This document shows, one piece after another, positions 55,984 to 63,455 of a stretch of 64,000 bases of DNA (position 1 is its first letter; each line of letters begins with the position of its first letter). The stretch is from AWTP1-13 sp963775835 (lineage in GTDB: Bacteria; Pseudomonadota; Alphaproteobacteria; Rhizobiales; Hyphomicrobiaceae), in assembly GCA_963775835.1 (NCBI GenBank), contig CAVZKV010000020.1, positions 310,001 through 374,000 on the forward strand, read 5' to 3'. The position numbers and the translations under genes were made by a program. The notes under the pieces were generated by a model. The model made no database searches. It was not told the origin of the DNA and saw nothing but the letters and a program-made list of their open reading frames with translations.

Positions 55984-56290
55984 TCAACTGTCGGCCTCAT
56001 CACAAACCCTCTTGGAACTACGGTGCCGACCATCACGCACGCTTACGTGACCGTGGTTCGGGGAGTGCATCAAAGCCAATGCTCGGCCCGCGCATGGAAA
56101 GCCAACACTATATCGCTCGACCTCGCGCTCGGATGCTGGAAGGTCGGCACCCTTGTTTCCGCAGCGCGTGCACCGAGCCGACCGCCGTAGAAGATCACTT
56201 GACGCGTCCCCGCCCCACCTGATGATCAGCGGCGCAAGCGCCATTGGTTCCGTTCCGACACCAAACCCATAGCCAGGGTATTGCCTGGCG
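55984..56290 (-). pseudogene. Broken paralogue of the small Cys-rich protein at 50797
   Basis: Reading minus: MRQAIPWLWVWCRN, then a loss of about nine codons with a frame change (where the intact copy has CNCRHKAPI), then ALAPLIIRWGGDASSDLLRR and SARCTRCGNKGADLPASERE. The first Cys cluster is gone, so it cannot form the ribbon. It lies on the opposite strand 5.2 kb from the intact copy. Confidence 0.65.
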
Positions 56291-56391
56291 CATCTGGGCG
56301 AGCGTAGGTGGAGGGTCAGGCTCGCGTGGTTCGGCCATTAACGGAAGCTACGACATCGTCTGTGTTGGCATTGCCGCTCTAGATCTTGGGC

Positions 56392-56625
56392 ATGGTCACT
56401 CCAGTTTGCGACAAATGCCGGCGGCGCAATGTCTTCACGTTCAAGGTAGAGGCAGAGGAAGCTTGGCGAGCCCTCGTGCTCAATCGCTGGCGGAACGTTT
56501 GCGCCTCTTGTTTTGACGGCGAGGCCGAACGCGCGGGCATCCGATATCGATATGTGAATGTGTGCGCCATGCCGTGGAGCGAAATGCCTGACCCGGCAAG
56601 GCGCTATGGCAAGAAGCGTCGCTAG
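56392..56625 (+). CDS. Small double-CxxC protein
   Basis: A 77-residue protein from ATG 56392. TPVCDKCRRRNVFTFKVEAE and NVCASCFDGEAERAGIRYRY carry two CxxC pairs about 33 residues apart, a likely zinc-binding fold. The C-terminus is basic (PARRYGKKRR). A WRALVLNRW stretch sits between the pairs. Not recognised. It is convergent with the next small gene, overlapping by four bases. Confidence 0.55.
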   Translation: MVTPVCDKCRRRNVFTFKVEAEEAWRALVLNRWRNVCASCFDGEAERAGIRYRYVNVCAMPWSEMPDPARRYGKKRR

Positions 56626-56828
56626 GCACTGGCCTCACCGCCAGCAGTCTCCTTCTCAGACGCGCGCATTTCTTCCAACATACGCAGAAGCTCAGTTTCC
56701 AGCTTCAGCTGCTGTTGAGCCTCAGTCGTCGTCTGACCCGATGCCTTTGCTTTTGCGATGAGGCCGCTAACAAGCGCAATGCGCCTCTTACAGGCGCCAA
56801 TTTGCTCGGAAAGATCGACCGGTGTCAC
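56622..56828 (-). CDS. Small helical hypothetical protein
   Basis: A 68-residue, almost entirely helical protein: DLSEQIGACKRRIALVSGLI, AKAKASGQTTTEAQQQLKLE, TELLRMLEEMRASEKE. Same helix-turn-helix-pin layout as the gene at 53359, so the two are probably members of one family. It starts at an ATG on the minus strand at 56828 or a GTG just inside. Unknown function. Confidence 0.55.
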   Translation of the reverse strand: MTPVDLSEQIGACKRRIALVSGLIAKAKASGQTTTEAQQQLKLETELLRMLEEMRASEKETAGGEASA

Positions 56829-56964
56829 GGCATGCCTATGCCATCCTGCGCGCCCGATGGTACCGACGTGAGCGGCAAAGGCTACGGTTCATAATGTTTG
56901 GTCAGGAACCGTACGCTCGCAATCGACGTTAAGGGCGCAGTTCTATCGTTGGAGGTTCTGTGCG

Positions 56965-57159
56965 ATGCGCGAACTCGAAGACGAAATTGCCCTCTTGGAA
57001 CTGCGATCCGAACAGCTTCTCATCCACGTTCAGGAACTTCCGCGTGGTTCGCCGGAAGCGATTGCTGCACGCGCGGACTTGGACATCATGCTTCAGCGGC
57101 TGGTGGCCGCTAAAGGCGAACGTGATCGGACGCTAAACGAACGAGGGCGTGCCGCCTAG
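56965..57159 (+). CDS. Small helical hypothetical protein
   Basis: A 64-residue protein from ATG 56965 with GGAGG nine bases upstream. RELEDEIALLELRSEQLLIH, VQELPRGSPEAIAARADLDI and MLQRLVAAKGERDRTLNERG are two helices with a Pro-Arg-Gly turn. It resembles the other small helical proteins of this region in layout, though not clearly in sequence. Unknown function. Confidence 0.6.
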   Translation: MRELEDEIALLELRSEQLLIHVQELPRGSPEAIAARADLDIMLQRLVAAKGERDRTLNERGRAA

Positions 57160-57193
57160 CGAACGCGCCGAACATCTTAGAACGGCAATTCAG

Positions 57194-57880
57194 TCACGGT
57201 ACACCACTCGTCATCAAATCGTGGGCACTTTCCCCGGCTCCATCCGTGAAGCCCACGAGTTCCTTTTGGCCCTCCGGCGTAGCCCCGATCAGCACGAGAA
57301 TGCACTGCTTCTCGTCCTCCAGTCGCGCTTCCAGGTAAATGCCATCGGCCCAGACGTAGACGTAGCGCTTCGCTGACAGATCTCGCTTCGATTGCGCATG
57401 CTCGTCCTGCCAAACGTCCTTTAGTCGGCCAATCGTCGAGGCCGACAGCCCCACGGCATCCTTGCCGAACAATGCGGCCAACGCCTCTGAGAAATCGCCC
57501 GTCGAAATGCCCTTCAGGTAAAGGAGCGGCAGCAAGCTCTCCACAGACTTCGAGCGCCGCACATAAGGCGGAAGGATACCAGGCGTGAAGCGGATGCGGC
57601 CTTGATCAGCGGCGGCAACCTCGCGATCGCGCACACGTGGCTGGCGCACGGCAACCGGACCAATCCCCGTCATTATCTCACGCTCGGGCAGATGTCCGTG
57701 ACGGACAATGCGACGGTGACCCTGGCTGGTCTTCAGATCAGCATATCTGCCGAGGAAATCGGCGGCTTCGGCCTCGATGGCCTGCGCTAGCAGCGCGTGT
57801 GCTCCGTTGCGCAAAACGTCGGTGAGTTGATCGTCGAATGTTCCTGGCTGAATCAGCTTGGTGACGCTATCGTTCGACAC
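57194..57880 (-). pseudogene. IS256-family transposase, N-terminal half only
   Basis: From a GTG at 57880 behind AAGGAG the frame gives DQLTDVLRNGAHALLAQAIE, AEAADFLGRYADLKTSQGHR, RFTPGILPPYVRRSKSVESL and VYVWADGIYLEARLEDEKQC, which contains the first catalytic Asp. The match to IS256/Mutator ends after PEGQKELVGFTDG; the second Asp, the Glu and the whole second half (about 180 residues) are missing. The break at 57200 joins unrelated sequence, so it is a truncation. Confidence 0.88.
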
Positions 57881-58302
57881 GGCATATCGCTCCTTCAGTG
57901 GAGAAGTGGAGGCTTCAAGCACCCCCACGATATGCCGCCTTACCGATTTGCGCCGTCACCAACTTTTGGCCATAGCTCCTGTCGAAGACGTTCGATGCAC
58001 TCACCGCAGCGAGCGCAGCTTTCACGGGAGCTGCGGCGATGTGGGGCTACACCAACAAGTCGAAGGCCTGAAACGCGACGGCCCCAGTGCTTTCGCTACT
58101 AGGGCCGTTAGAGGGGGCATTGTCGTTGGTACTTGTTACTTGGGACGCCTACGCAACTACCCTTCGACGCCACGCACTTACTCAACCAACGCGGAACACC
58201 CTACCGATGTTTCGCGGAGAGAATTGGGCGGAGCTGTGACGATGAACAGGCAAGTGGAGCGCATGGTGCGCACGCTCGATTGTCAAGGCGGCGCAGGTGC
58301 AT
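57881..58302. other. Gap of about 420 bp, no gene seen
   Basis: Begins with the IS256 left flank; nothing else recognised. Confidence 0.4.
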
Positions 58303-58494
58303 ATGCGACGAACCACCGACACGCCATTCGTCGCTGCGCCTTCAGAGGTTAACGGCCGGATGCACTCGGGCGATGAAAACGCGCTGATCGCATTGTACAA
58401 AATGCGCCCGCATATGGGCTCGCCGGCAGAGATCGCCGCGAGCAAGGCCTGGCTGCGCGGCCAAGCGTTGACCGGGCTCTTTTGTAGGAGGTGA
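58303..58494 (+). CDS. Small hypothetical protein
   Basis: A 63-residue frame from ATG 58303 with a plausible C-terminal half (GDENALIALYKMRPHMGSPA, EIAASKAWLRGQALTGLF). It ends three bases before the GTG of the next gene and contains that gene's ribosome site, so they form a pair. Not recognised. Confidence 0.45.
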   Translation: MRRTTDTPFVAAPSEVNGRMHSGDENALIALYKMRPHMGSPAEIAASKAWLRGQALTGLFCRR

Positions 58495-58497
58495 ACC

Positions 58498-58773
58498 GTG
58501 TACGCTTTCATCGTCGGCTTCAACGAGTGGATGCTGAAGGGCCGGGTTGCCGGCCAGGGCTGGAAGCGCAGCAAGAGCAAGGATGCCAACGGTTGGGAAC
58601 ATGACGGTCAGATACATCCGGGAGTTGAAGGCTCCGGAGGCCCTGGCCGGCATGAGCGGGCGGAACTGCTTGCTGATCGTGGTCAAGCCCGAGCGTCGCG
58701 GCGGCTACATGCCCTCGTCGGTTATGACCAGCGCCCTCAAGGAAGCGAAGCGACGCGGCATCCCGATCGATGA
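58498..58773 (+). CDS. Small hypothetical protein (N-terminal part credible)
   Basis: The GTG at 58498 follows a perfect GTAGGAGGTGAACC ribosome site. The first 30 residues (YAFIVGFNEWMLKGRVAGQG) look protein-like, but from about 58600 another frame (MTVRYIRELKAPEALAG...) is the better one. Either two genes overlap or one gene is frameshifted here. Confidence 0.45.
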   Translation: MYAFIVGFNEWMLKGRVAGQGWKRSKSKDANGWEHDGQIHPGVEGSGGPGRHERAELLADRGQARASRRLHALVGYDQRPQGSEATRHPDR

Positions 58774-58792
58774 GCGGATCCACTCACCGTAA
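58601..58792 (+). CDS. Small hypothetical protein
   Basis: A 63-residue frame from ATG 58601: TVRYIRELKAPEALAGMSGR, NCLLIVVKPERRGGYMPSSV and MTSALKEAKRRGIPIDERIH. The alternation of strands and helices (IVVKP, ALKEAKRRGIPID) looks like a real small domain. It ends six bases before a strong hairpin (58798-58828), which supports this frame as the true end of the transcript. Not recognised. Confidence 0.5.
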   Translation: MTVRYIRELKAPEALAGMSGRNCLLIVVKPERRGGYMPSSVMTSALKEAKRRGIPIDERIHSP

Positions 58793-58797
58793 GCGAA

Positions 58798-58828
58798 GCG
58801 GGCCTAGGCATCAGAAACCTAGGCCCGC
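58798..58828 (+). terminator. Strong hairpin after small-gene operon
   Basis: Perfect 11-bp inverted repeat GCGGGCCTAGG / CCTAGGCCCGC with loop CATCAGAAA, six bases after a stop codon. There is no T run, so termination would not be classical. Confidence 0.6.
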
Positions 58829-58886
58829 CTGGGCACGCAGTCTCAAGAGAAGTACCGGATAAACTCGACGGAAGCAGGAGGGTTCC

Positions 58887-59065
58887 ATGGCCAAGCGCTT
58901 TGAGAGTTACAGTGACGGTCGAGCACGATATCCTCGTGCGCCTGCGAGACCTGCACAGGCAGGCGACCGAGGAGCGTAGCCACTACTACGTTGGCCGGTG
59001 CGTGAGCGACGCCATTAACGAAATCACGGCGCTGCGCAGGCGGCTGGGCAGAAGAAGGCCTCGAT
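58887..59065 (+). pseudogene. Small helical protein, N-terminal frameshift (cassette copy 1, gene a)
   Basis: An ATG at 58887 behind CAGGAGGG opens MAKR; one base later the good frame continues as LRVTVTVEHDILVRLRDLHR, QATEERSHYYVGRCVSDAIN and EITALRRRLG. The initiation signals and the conserved body are one base out of step. The conserved part ends near 59065; codons after it look random. A decayed homologue lies at 60945-61023 (SDAINEITALRKKLG). Confidence 0.55.
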
Positions 59066-59306
59066 GGCGAGCTGCATCGAGGCCAGTATATCGGAAACAC
59101 GACGCCCCTCGGAGGAGACGCCAGACCTTCAGCGTACAATCTGTAGCGACTACAGCATATCCCGGGAAACACGTAGGCGAGCGTAAGCAGGTCAGTTGCG
59201 GCAGTCCCCAGCGTGCGGTACCAACGCCATCTCCTGAAATTTCGATTTGAGGGGGTGGCGCGGGCCCCTGAGAGGGGCTGCGCCAGGTCCTGAGAGGGGC
59301 TGCGCC

Positions 59307-59511
59307 ATGTCATCAGACGATCAGGGTCCCGAGTGGGAAGTTGCGCAAGCTGCTTGAACGGGAAGCCCTCACCATCTCGGGCGTCATGACTGATCCTGAA
59401 GCCCGGCGGCATACGTTGTCCATTGCGGAGGCTTATAGGCTCCTCGGCGAGCGGGCCAAGGAGCACAGCGTGCGACTTGCTCGGCTCACAAGTCACATGA
59501 AAAAGCGGTAG
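59307..59511 (+). pseudogene. Small helical protein, frameshifted (cassette copy 1, gene b)
   Basis: MSSDDQGPEWEVAQAA from ATG 59307 aligns with MSRDLKQIEREIAQAA of the intact gene at 61122. The frame then slips, and the rest follows in another frame: KLLEREALTISGVMTDPEAR, HTLSIAEAYRLLGERAKEHS and RLARLTSHMKKR, matching the intact end (DPEARHQ, RLAERTEER, NHMKKR). Same C-terminus HMKKR and stop. Confidence 0.7.
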
Positions 59512-59643
59512 CCAAGTAGCTGGCCCACCCAAGAAGCTTGCGCCTGTAGCTACTCCAGGTTTTACAAGACAGTCGCGGGAAGACCATGGACCGGACGATC
59601 AGGGCGATCCTGGAGCATCCGGACGCCTGAGAGGGAAACCGGC

Positions 59644-59847
59644 ATGGCTACCGCTGGCACGATAGTGTTTGAGATCAAGATAGCGGTCGACATCGTACTG
59701 GCCGAGGACGGCATGTATTACGTCGATGCAAGCACCGTGAAGGGCGATGCGGTGCATAGCTGGACCGAAGGGCCATTCGATACGGAACGCAAGGCGCGCG
59801 AGAACCTGCAGTGGCAGTTCGCCGTGCCGGTGATCGAAAACCTATAA
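59644..59847 (+). CDS. Small hypothetical protein
   Basis: A 67-residue protein from ATG 59644 with GAGAGGGAAACCGGC upstream. VFEIKIAVDIVLAEDGMYYV, DASTVKGDAVHSWTEGPFDT and ERKARENLQWQFAVPVIENL show three beta strands and one helix, a compact fold. It lies between the two copies of the small cassette. Not recognised, but protein-like. Confidence 0.55.
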   Translation: MATAGTIVFEIKIAVDIVLAEDGMYYVDASTVKGDAVHSWTEGPFDTERKARENLQWQFAVPVIENL

Positions 59848-60114
59848 GCGCAGAGAAGGCCCCGACGGGCATTGTGCCGAGGCCTCAAGTCGCTGACGCT
59901 GTGCATAGGGCCGTCAGAAACCTCAAGCCTATCCCTCAGTGCGGGGGTGTCCATCAGAAACCCTGTGCGAAAGCGCACACAAAAACCGCAGCGTAGTCCT
60001 ACACCAATTTTTGAAAAATCCTGCACTGACAGGTCCGCCCACGCATGACCCGGGGTGGAACGCTCTGCGGGCCAAATCGGTATAGGCGTTGGCCGATGCC
60101 GATACGTAAGAAGC

Positions 60115-60317
60115 TCACTGGTAGCAGCCATCCCCGCTCTGCACTGGAGGGCATGGAACCGAGCCGTATGAGCAGAATACGCAGCACTTCCCTTTGATGG
60201 GCTTCATACGGCGGTGCATCGTTTGCAATCGTAGAAATATAGGCAGGCGTCGGTCGGCATGGGCTCGAGCGCTTTGTAACCGCAGGCCGGACAAGTAATG
60301 ACAGAGAGTAGTTCCAT
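60115..60317 (-). pseudogene. Small Cys-rich protein (GDCCVFCSYG family), frameshifted
   Basis: From ATG 60317: MELLSVITCPACGYKALEPM, PTDACLYFYDCKRC, then a one-base slip, then KPIKGKCCVFCSYGSVPCPP and VQSGDGCYQ to the stop at 60115. The CPxCG, YDCKxC and CCVFCSYG motifs define a small Cys-rich protein often found near metal-resistance genes. A second member is at 62620 on the opposite strand. The length fits 67 residues if one base is restored. Confidence 0.75.
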
Positions 60318-60537
60318 GGATCGCAGGATGCCCCTGTAGCGGCTATAGGTTCAATCGGACCAAAGGCCCAAGTCCCACAAGACGAAAGAGCAGTGGCCGT
60401 GAGCAAGGGCGACACGGAATTGCGGAAGCCCAGAAAGCGCGACGTACCAATCGAAGAGGTGACTTGCCCGGCGCGGGAAACAATGGGGGCATAGGTCAGG
60501 GAGTTGTCAGGGGGAATCACCTAGGCCCCGCGACGTG
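60318..60537. other. Gap of 220 bp, no gene seen
   Basis: Nothing recognised; should hold the promoter of the small Cys-rich pseudogene. Confidence 0.35.
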
Positions 60538-60804
60538 TCAGTCCACAATACTCATCCGGCTCAGCGGGGTTCCATTCTTTTCAAACGAAGCAAGTGCGGC
60601 TGCCTTCAGAGCTGCCAAATCATCAGTTCCAAGCAGACTCGCGTGGGCAATGGTCGAATGCGCCAGGCCGAGCCTCGCGTTCTCGATGGCAGCCGGGTCG
60701 ATTGAGTGAACTATGCTCGCCCAAGCTTCATCAAACGCCTGCTTAAGCGCTTTGATGACATCAGCTTTGAACGGCGCCGCGTCCAGCAGCTTCCGCGCCT
60801 CCAT
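60538..60804 (-). CDS. Small hypothetical protein of a rhizobial accessory family
   Basis: An 88-residue helical protein from ATG 60804: ARKLLDAAPFKADVIKALKQ, AFDEAWASIVHSIDPAAIEN, ARLGLAHSTIAHASLLGTDD and LAALKAAALASFEK. The FDEAWASI and ARLGLAH stretches recall a frequent hypothetical protein in Bradyrhizobium and relatives, where the helix bundle is of unknown role. Restricting the start to 60804 avoids a random-looking extension. Intact. Confidence 0.6.
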   Translation of the reverse strand: MEARKLLDAAPFKADVIKALKQAFDEAWASIVHSIDPAAIENARLGLAHSTIAHASLLGTDDLAALKAAALASFEKNGTPLSRMSIVD

Positions 60805-60944
60805 CTCGTTCCCCAAGCCCGCCAGACACTGTGGCACGCGGCAGCTGCCACGCCCCAGCGCTTTCCTCCAAATAGGCGTGTTGGCCGTAGGTTCGTGAGG
60901 TCTCAAGTTTAGCCGTTAGTGTTAGCGCGTGCCACCACAGATCG

Positions 60945-61023
60945 TGGACGCGGGTCGGAGCACTACTAGCGACGCCATCAACGAGATCACGGCGTTGCGC
61001 AAGAAGCTGGGGATATCCATCTA
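60945..61023 (+). pseudogene. Remnant of small helical protein (cassette copy 2, gene a)
   Basis: SDAINEITALRKKLGISI can be read to the stop at 61021-61023, matching SDAINEITALRRRLG at 59000. The part before (DRGRGSEHY) is shortened and shifted. It lies 100 bp before the intact gene b copy, in the same order as at 58887-59511. Confidence 0.55.
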
Positions 61024-61121
61024 ATCCCAACGGGTTCCCGGAACCCAGCGCCCGTTAGGACGTTCACGTGGCGGGGGGAGAGCAATTTTTGGGTGCGGGA
61101 CTTAGGCGAGGGGGCTGCGCC

Positions 61122-61352
61122 GTGTCGAGGGACCTCAAACAAATTGAACGCGAGATCGCGCAGGCTGCGCGATGGGCCGTAAAGTGGCGAATGCTTCAGA
61201 AGGAGGCCATAGAGGTCGCCGGCGCAATGGGCGATCCGGAAGCCCGCCACCAGATGCTGTTTATCTCAGATTGCTACCAGCGGCTGGCCGAGCGCACCGA
61301 GGAGCGCAGAGAGCGATTGGTTGTGTACAGCAATCACATGAAGAAGCGGTAG
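61122..61352 (+). CDS. Small helical protein (cassette copy 2, gene b, intact)
   Basis: A 76-residue protein from GTG 61122: SRDLKQIEREIAQAARWAVK, WRMLQKEAIEVAGAMGDPEA, RHQMLFISDCYQRLAERTEE and RRERLVVYSNHMKKR. All helices, with a DPEAR turn. A frameshifted paralogue is at 59307. GAGGGGG lies upstream. The family is known to me only as small rhizobial hypotheticals; function unknown. Confidence 0.6.
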   Translation: MSRDLKQIEREIAQAARWAVKWRMLQKEAIEVAGAMGDPEARHQMLFISDCYQRLAERTEERRERLVVYSNHMKKR

Positions 61353-61419
61353 ACGACACCGAAAGCGACAACGCCGGCGATCACGAGATGGTCGAAGAAC
61401 TCGGCCACCTGCCCGTCCA

Positions 61420-61497
61420 CTAGTACGCCCCGATATTCTGGCCGATAAATAGGCCGATCGGGAGTGCGAGCAAGAGCACCCAGTCCCAGGTTTTCAT
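61420..61497 (-). CDS. 25-residue membrane peptide
   Basis: From ATG 61497 behind GAGGGACTG: KTWDWVLLLALPIGLFIGQN then IGAY. One membrane segment. Just downstream on the same strand another frame (GTG near 61415) reads AEFFDHLVIAGVVAFGVVYR, also hydrophobic, so a pair of tiny membrane peptides or one broken gene is possible. Confidence 0.4.
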   Translation of the reverse strand: MKTWDWVLLLALPIGLFIGQNIGAY

Positions 61498-61577
61498 CAG
61501 TCCCTCAAATCCTGCCCCGACACCCAAGAGGTCGATCGGTCATTGAGTTGGCAAATTCGGGCGCAGTTGAGACTTTC

Positions 61578-61778
61578 TTAGCGTGAGCGTGATTTGAAGA
61601 AGCGAGATTTCTCGATTTTGTCCCACTGCAGTGCGCAGATGAGGAAGACTGCAAGGCCAAGAACCCAATCGACGGTCTCAAGCCCAATGGATCGTGCGGT
61701 CGGCATTGTCATTTGGCAAGCGGCCATACTCAGCACGAGATAAAGCACCACAAGCACGCAGATTAACCAGCGCCACAT
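61578..61778 (-). CDS. Small two-pass membrane protein
   Basis: A 66-residue frame from ATG 61778. WRWLICVLVVLYLVLSMAAC and GLETVDWVLGLAVFLICALQ form two membrane segments; the C-terminus is basic (KSRFFKSRSR), so it should face the cytoplasm. CGGCAGGAGCGG upstream gives a fair ribosome site. Not recognised. Confidence 0.5.
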   Translation of the reverse strand: MWRWLICVLVVLYLVLSMAACQMTMPTARSIGLETVDWVLGLAVFLICALQWDKIEKSRFFKSRSR

Positions 61779-61853
61779 CGTTATCCGCTCCTGCCGGCGA
61801 GCTTCCTCAACGGGCGAGCAAGCGGGCCTAACTCGCCATAAGACCTTCCAGGC

Positions 61854-62139
61854 CTAGCTGGACACCTTCCTCTTGAGGCGCGCCTCAAGGGCATCGAGCG
61901 CCTGCTCCATAGTTTCAGTCATCGAAATTGGAATCGCCTTGCCTGCGCTGAGGGCCTCGGCGGGCCGCAGCAATTGCTGTTTCTTCTCAGGTCTGACCCG
62001 GAAGATGATTTGTGTCGTCTTGCCGAGCTTGCGGCTTTCGCCCGTCGACCTCAACTGCGTTCTGAGCCCGCGCTTCGGCCTCGTCCCAATTCCCGCGCTG
62101 CGATCTTGGCTGTACCTCGGCCAGATCTACTTTCTTCAT
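61854..62139 (-). pseudogene. Ribbon-helix-helix-like partner of ParA, frameshifted
   Basis: From ATG 62139: MKKVDLAEVQPRSQRGNWDE and AEARAQNAVEVDGRK, then a slip, then LGKTTQIIFRVRPEKKQQLL, RPAEALSAGKAIPISMTETM and EQALDALEARLKRK to the stop at 61854. IIFRVRPEKKQQLL looks like the strand and helix of a ribbon-helix-helix protein. Such a gene directly after parA is common on rhizobial plasmids and islands. Confidence 0.6.
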
Positions 62140-62570
62140 GCTTCAAAACCTTCTCTATTGCCTTCCACAACTCCGCGATTTCGGCCCTCGCCTCTCCGTT
62201 GAGCTCAGCACCCGTGCGGCCTGTGCTAGCGGCTCTCACAAAATCGGTTCGCTGTCGGACTCCACGGGACGAATGGGGCGATCGGGAACCATCTTGCCAA
62301 GACGGAGCAGCGTTTCGCGCGTCAACAAGGACGCGCGCGCATCGACCCGGTTCAGCACGAAGTTTGCCTTGTCGGATTTGCCGAGCTCGGCAATGACCCT
62401 GACAACATCTTCCTGTGCAGCGACATCTAACGGGCTCGGTTGCACTGGGGCCGTAGCTAACGCCCGCCTGCGCAATGTACCAACCGAAGAATTGAACCCC
62501 CGCGCCGACGTGCCGGCAAAGCCAACAGGCGTCAGGATCGCCACCGTCCTCTGTCTCCGAATTGGTCACT
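62140..62570 (-). pseudogene. ParA-family ATPase, C-terminal remnant
   Basis: In one frame (62544-62240) PVQPSPLDVAAQEDVVRVIA and ELGKSDKANFVLNRVDARAS, LLTRETLLRLGKMVPDRPIR match the central part of ParA; after a slip the end QRTDFVRAASTGRTGAELNG, EARAEIAELWKAIEKVL follows in another frame. The N-terminal Walker A is missing. It precedes its ribbon-helix-helix partner, so it was once a partition module. Confidence 0.65.
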
Positions 62571-62619
62571 TACATTTGAGGACCGCTACAAAGATTAGTC
62601 TGCTACTCCCTCTTATCCA

Positions 62620-62859
62620 GTGGGGTGGCAGAATTGCGTCATCACGTGTCCAGAATGCGGTCACAGCGCAACCGAGACCATGCCGATTGATGCCTGTCAG
62701 TACATCTACGACTGTAGGGGATGCGGCCACTGCATGAAGCCTATCAAGGGCAAGTGCTGCGTCTACTGCTCCTACGGATCGGTCCCTTGCCCACCTGATT
62801 CGGTGCCAGTCAGCCTGGATCTGCGTTGGCCGGGGTGCTCCCAGATCAGTTGGCAGTGA
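62620..62859 (+). CDS. Small Cys-rich protein (GDCCVFCSYG family)
   Basis: A 79-residue frame from a GTG at 62620: NCVITCPECGHSATETMPID, ACQYIYDCRGCGHCMKPIKG, KCCVYCSYGSVPCPP, then an unusual tail DSVPVSLDLRWPGCSQISWQ. The family normally ends soon after VPCPP, so the tail probably reads through into foreign sequence. CPECG, YDCRGC and CCVYCSYG suggest two metal sites. A frameshifted paralogue lies at 60115. Related proteins are often next to mercury or other metal-resistance genes; none is seen here. Confidence 0.7.
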   Translation: MGWQNCVITCPECGHSATETMPIDACQYIYDCRGCGHCMKPIKGKCCVYCSYGSVPCPPDSVPVSLDLRWPGCSQISWQ

Positions 62860-62898
62860 CACGCACCCCAGCCTCCCGCTTTCTGGTCGTGCCAATTC

Positions 62899-63235
62899 TC
62901 ACCATCCCCGATAGCCCCCTATCCGACGCGGTACGGTGCCAACACAGAAGCCAACCTCCCTCGCCACCTTGCCGATGCCGATGCCCTTGGCCACCGGCGT
63001 GCGCGGTCGAGCTTGTCGAGTTCGGTACCGGGCCGACCCAGCTTCGTGCGCACGATCCCCCGATTGGTCTCGAACTTGCCGTCGCGGGCAATCTTTTCTT
63101 TGATCACCTTCAGCCCCGCCCGCACATGTTGGCAAATCATCGAATGCTCGAACTCGCCAAAAGCGCCCGTGATCTGGAACAGCAGCTTGCCCGTCGGCGT
63201 CGTCGTGTCGATGTTTTCTGGTCGCGGCCCTTTGC
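62899..63235 (-). pseudogene. Serine recombinase (resolvase) remnant
   Basis: Reading minus from about 63225: TPTGKLLFQITGAFGEFEHS, MICQHVRAGLKVIKEKIARD and RTKLGRPGTELDKLDRAR, then a slip to AKGIGIGKVAREVGFCVGTV in another frame. This is the end of the catalytic domain, the long E helix and the Hin-like DNA-binding end of a Tn3/Pin-type resolvase. The N-terminal part with the catalytic Ser is missing. Confidence 0.75.
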
Positions 63236-63455
63236 ACCACTAATGCCGTATGGCCGAGGGGCGAGATGACCCGAGGCAGCGTCTCGTTAGCCAATGTGCG
63301 TTTATGATGTGGAACCGTACGACCGAAGCGCTAGCGAGTGGTTTACGACCGCGACCTATATCGGGAATCTTCCCCTTGCCATAGAATTGGCAGCCGCTGC
63401 CCTTCTGCAGTGGCAGGACAAGGCCGCCACTCCTTTTCTCGAGCTCTGAGGACAG
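63236..63455. other. Gap of 220 bp, no gene seen
   Basis: Lies between the recombinase remnant and the ligase gene; should hold the ligase promoter. Confidence 0.35.
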
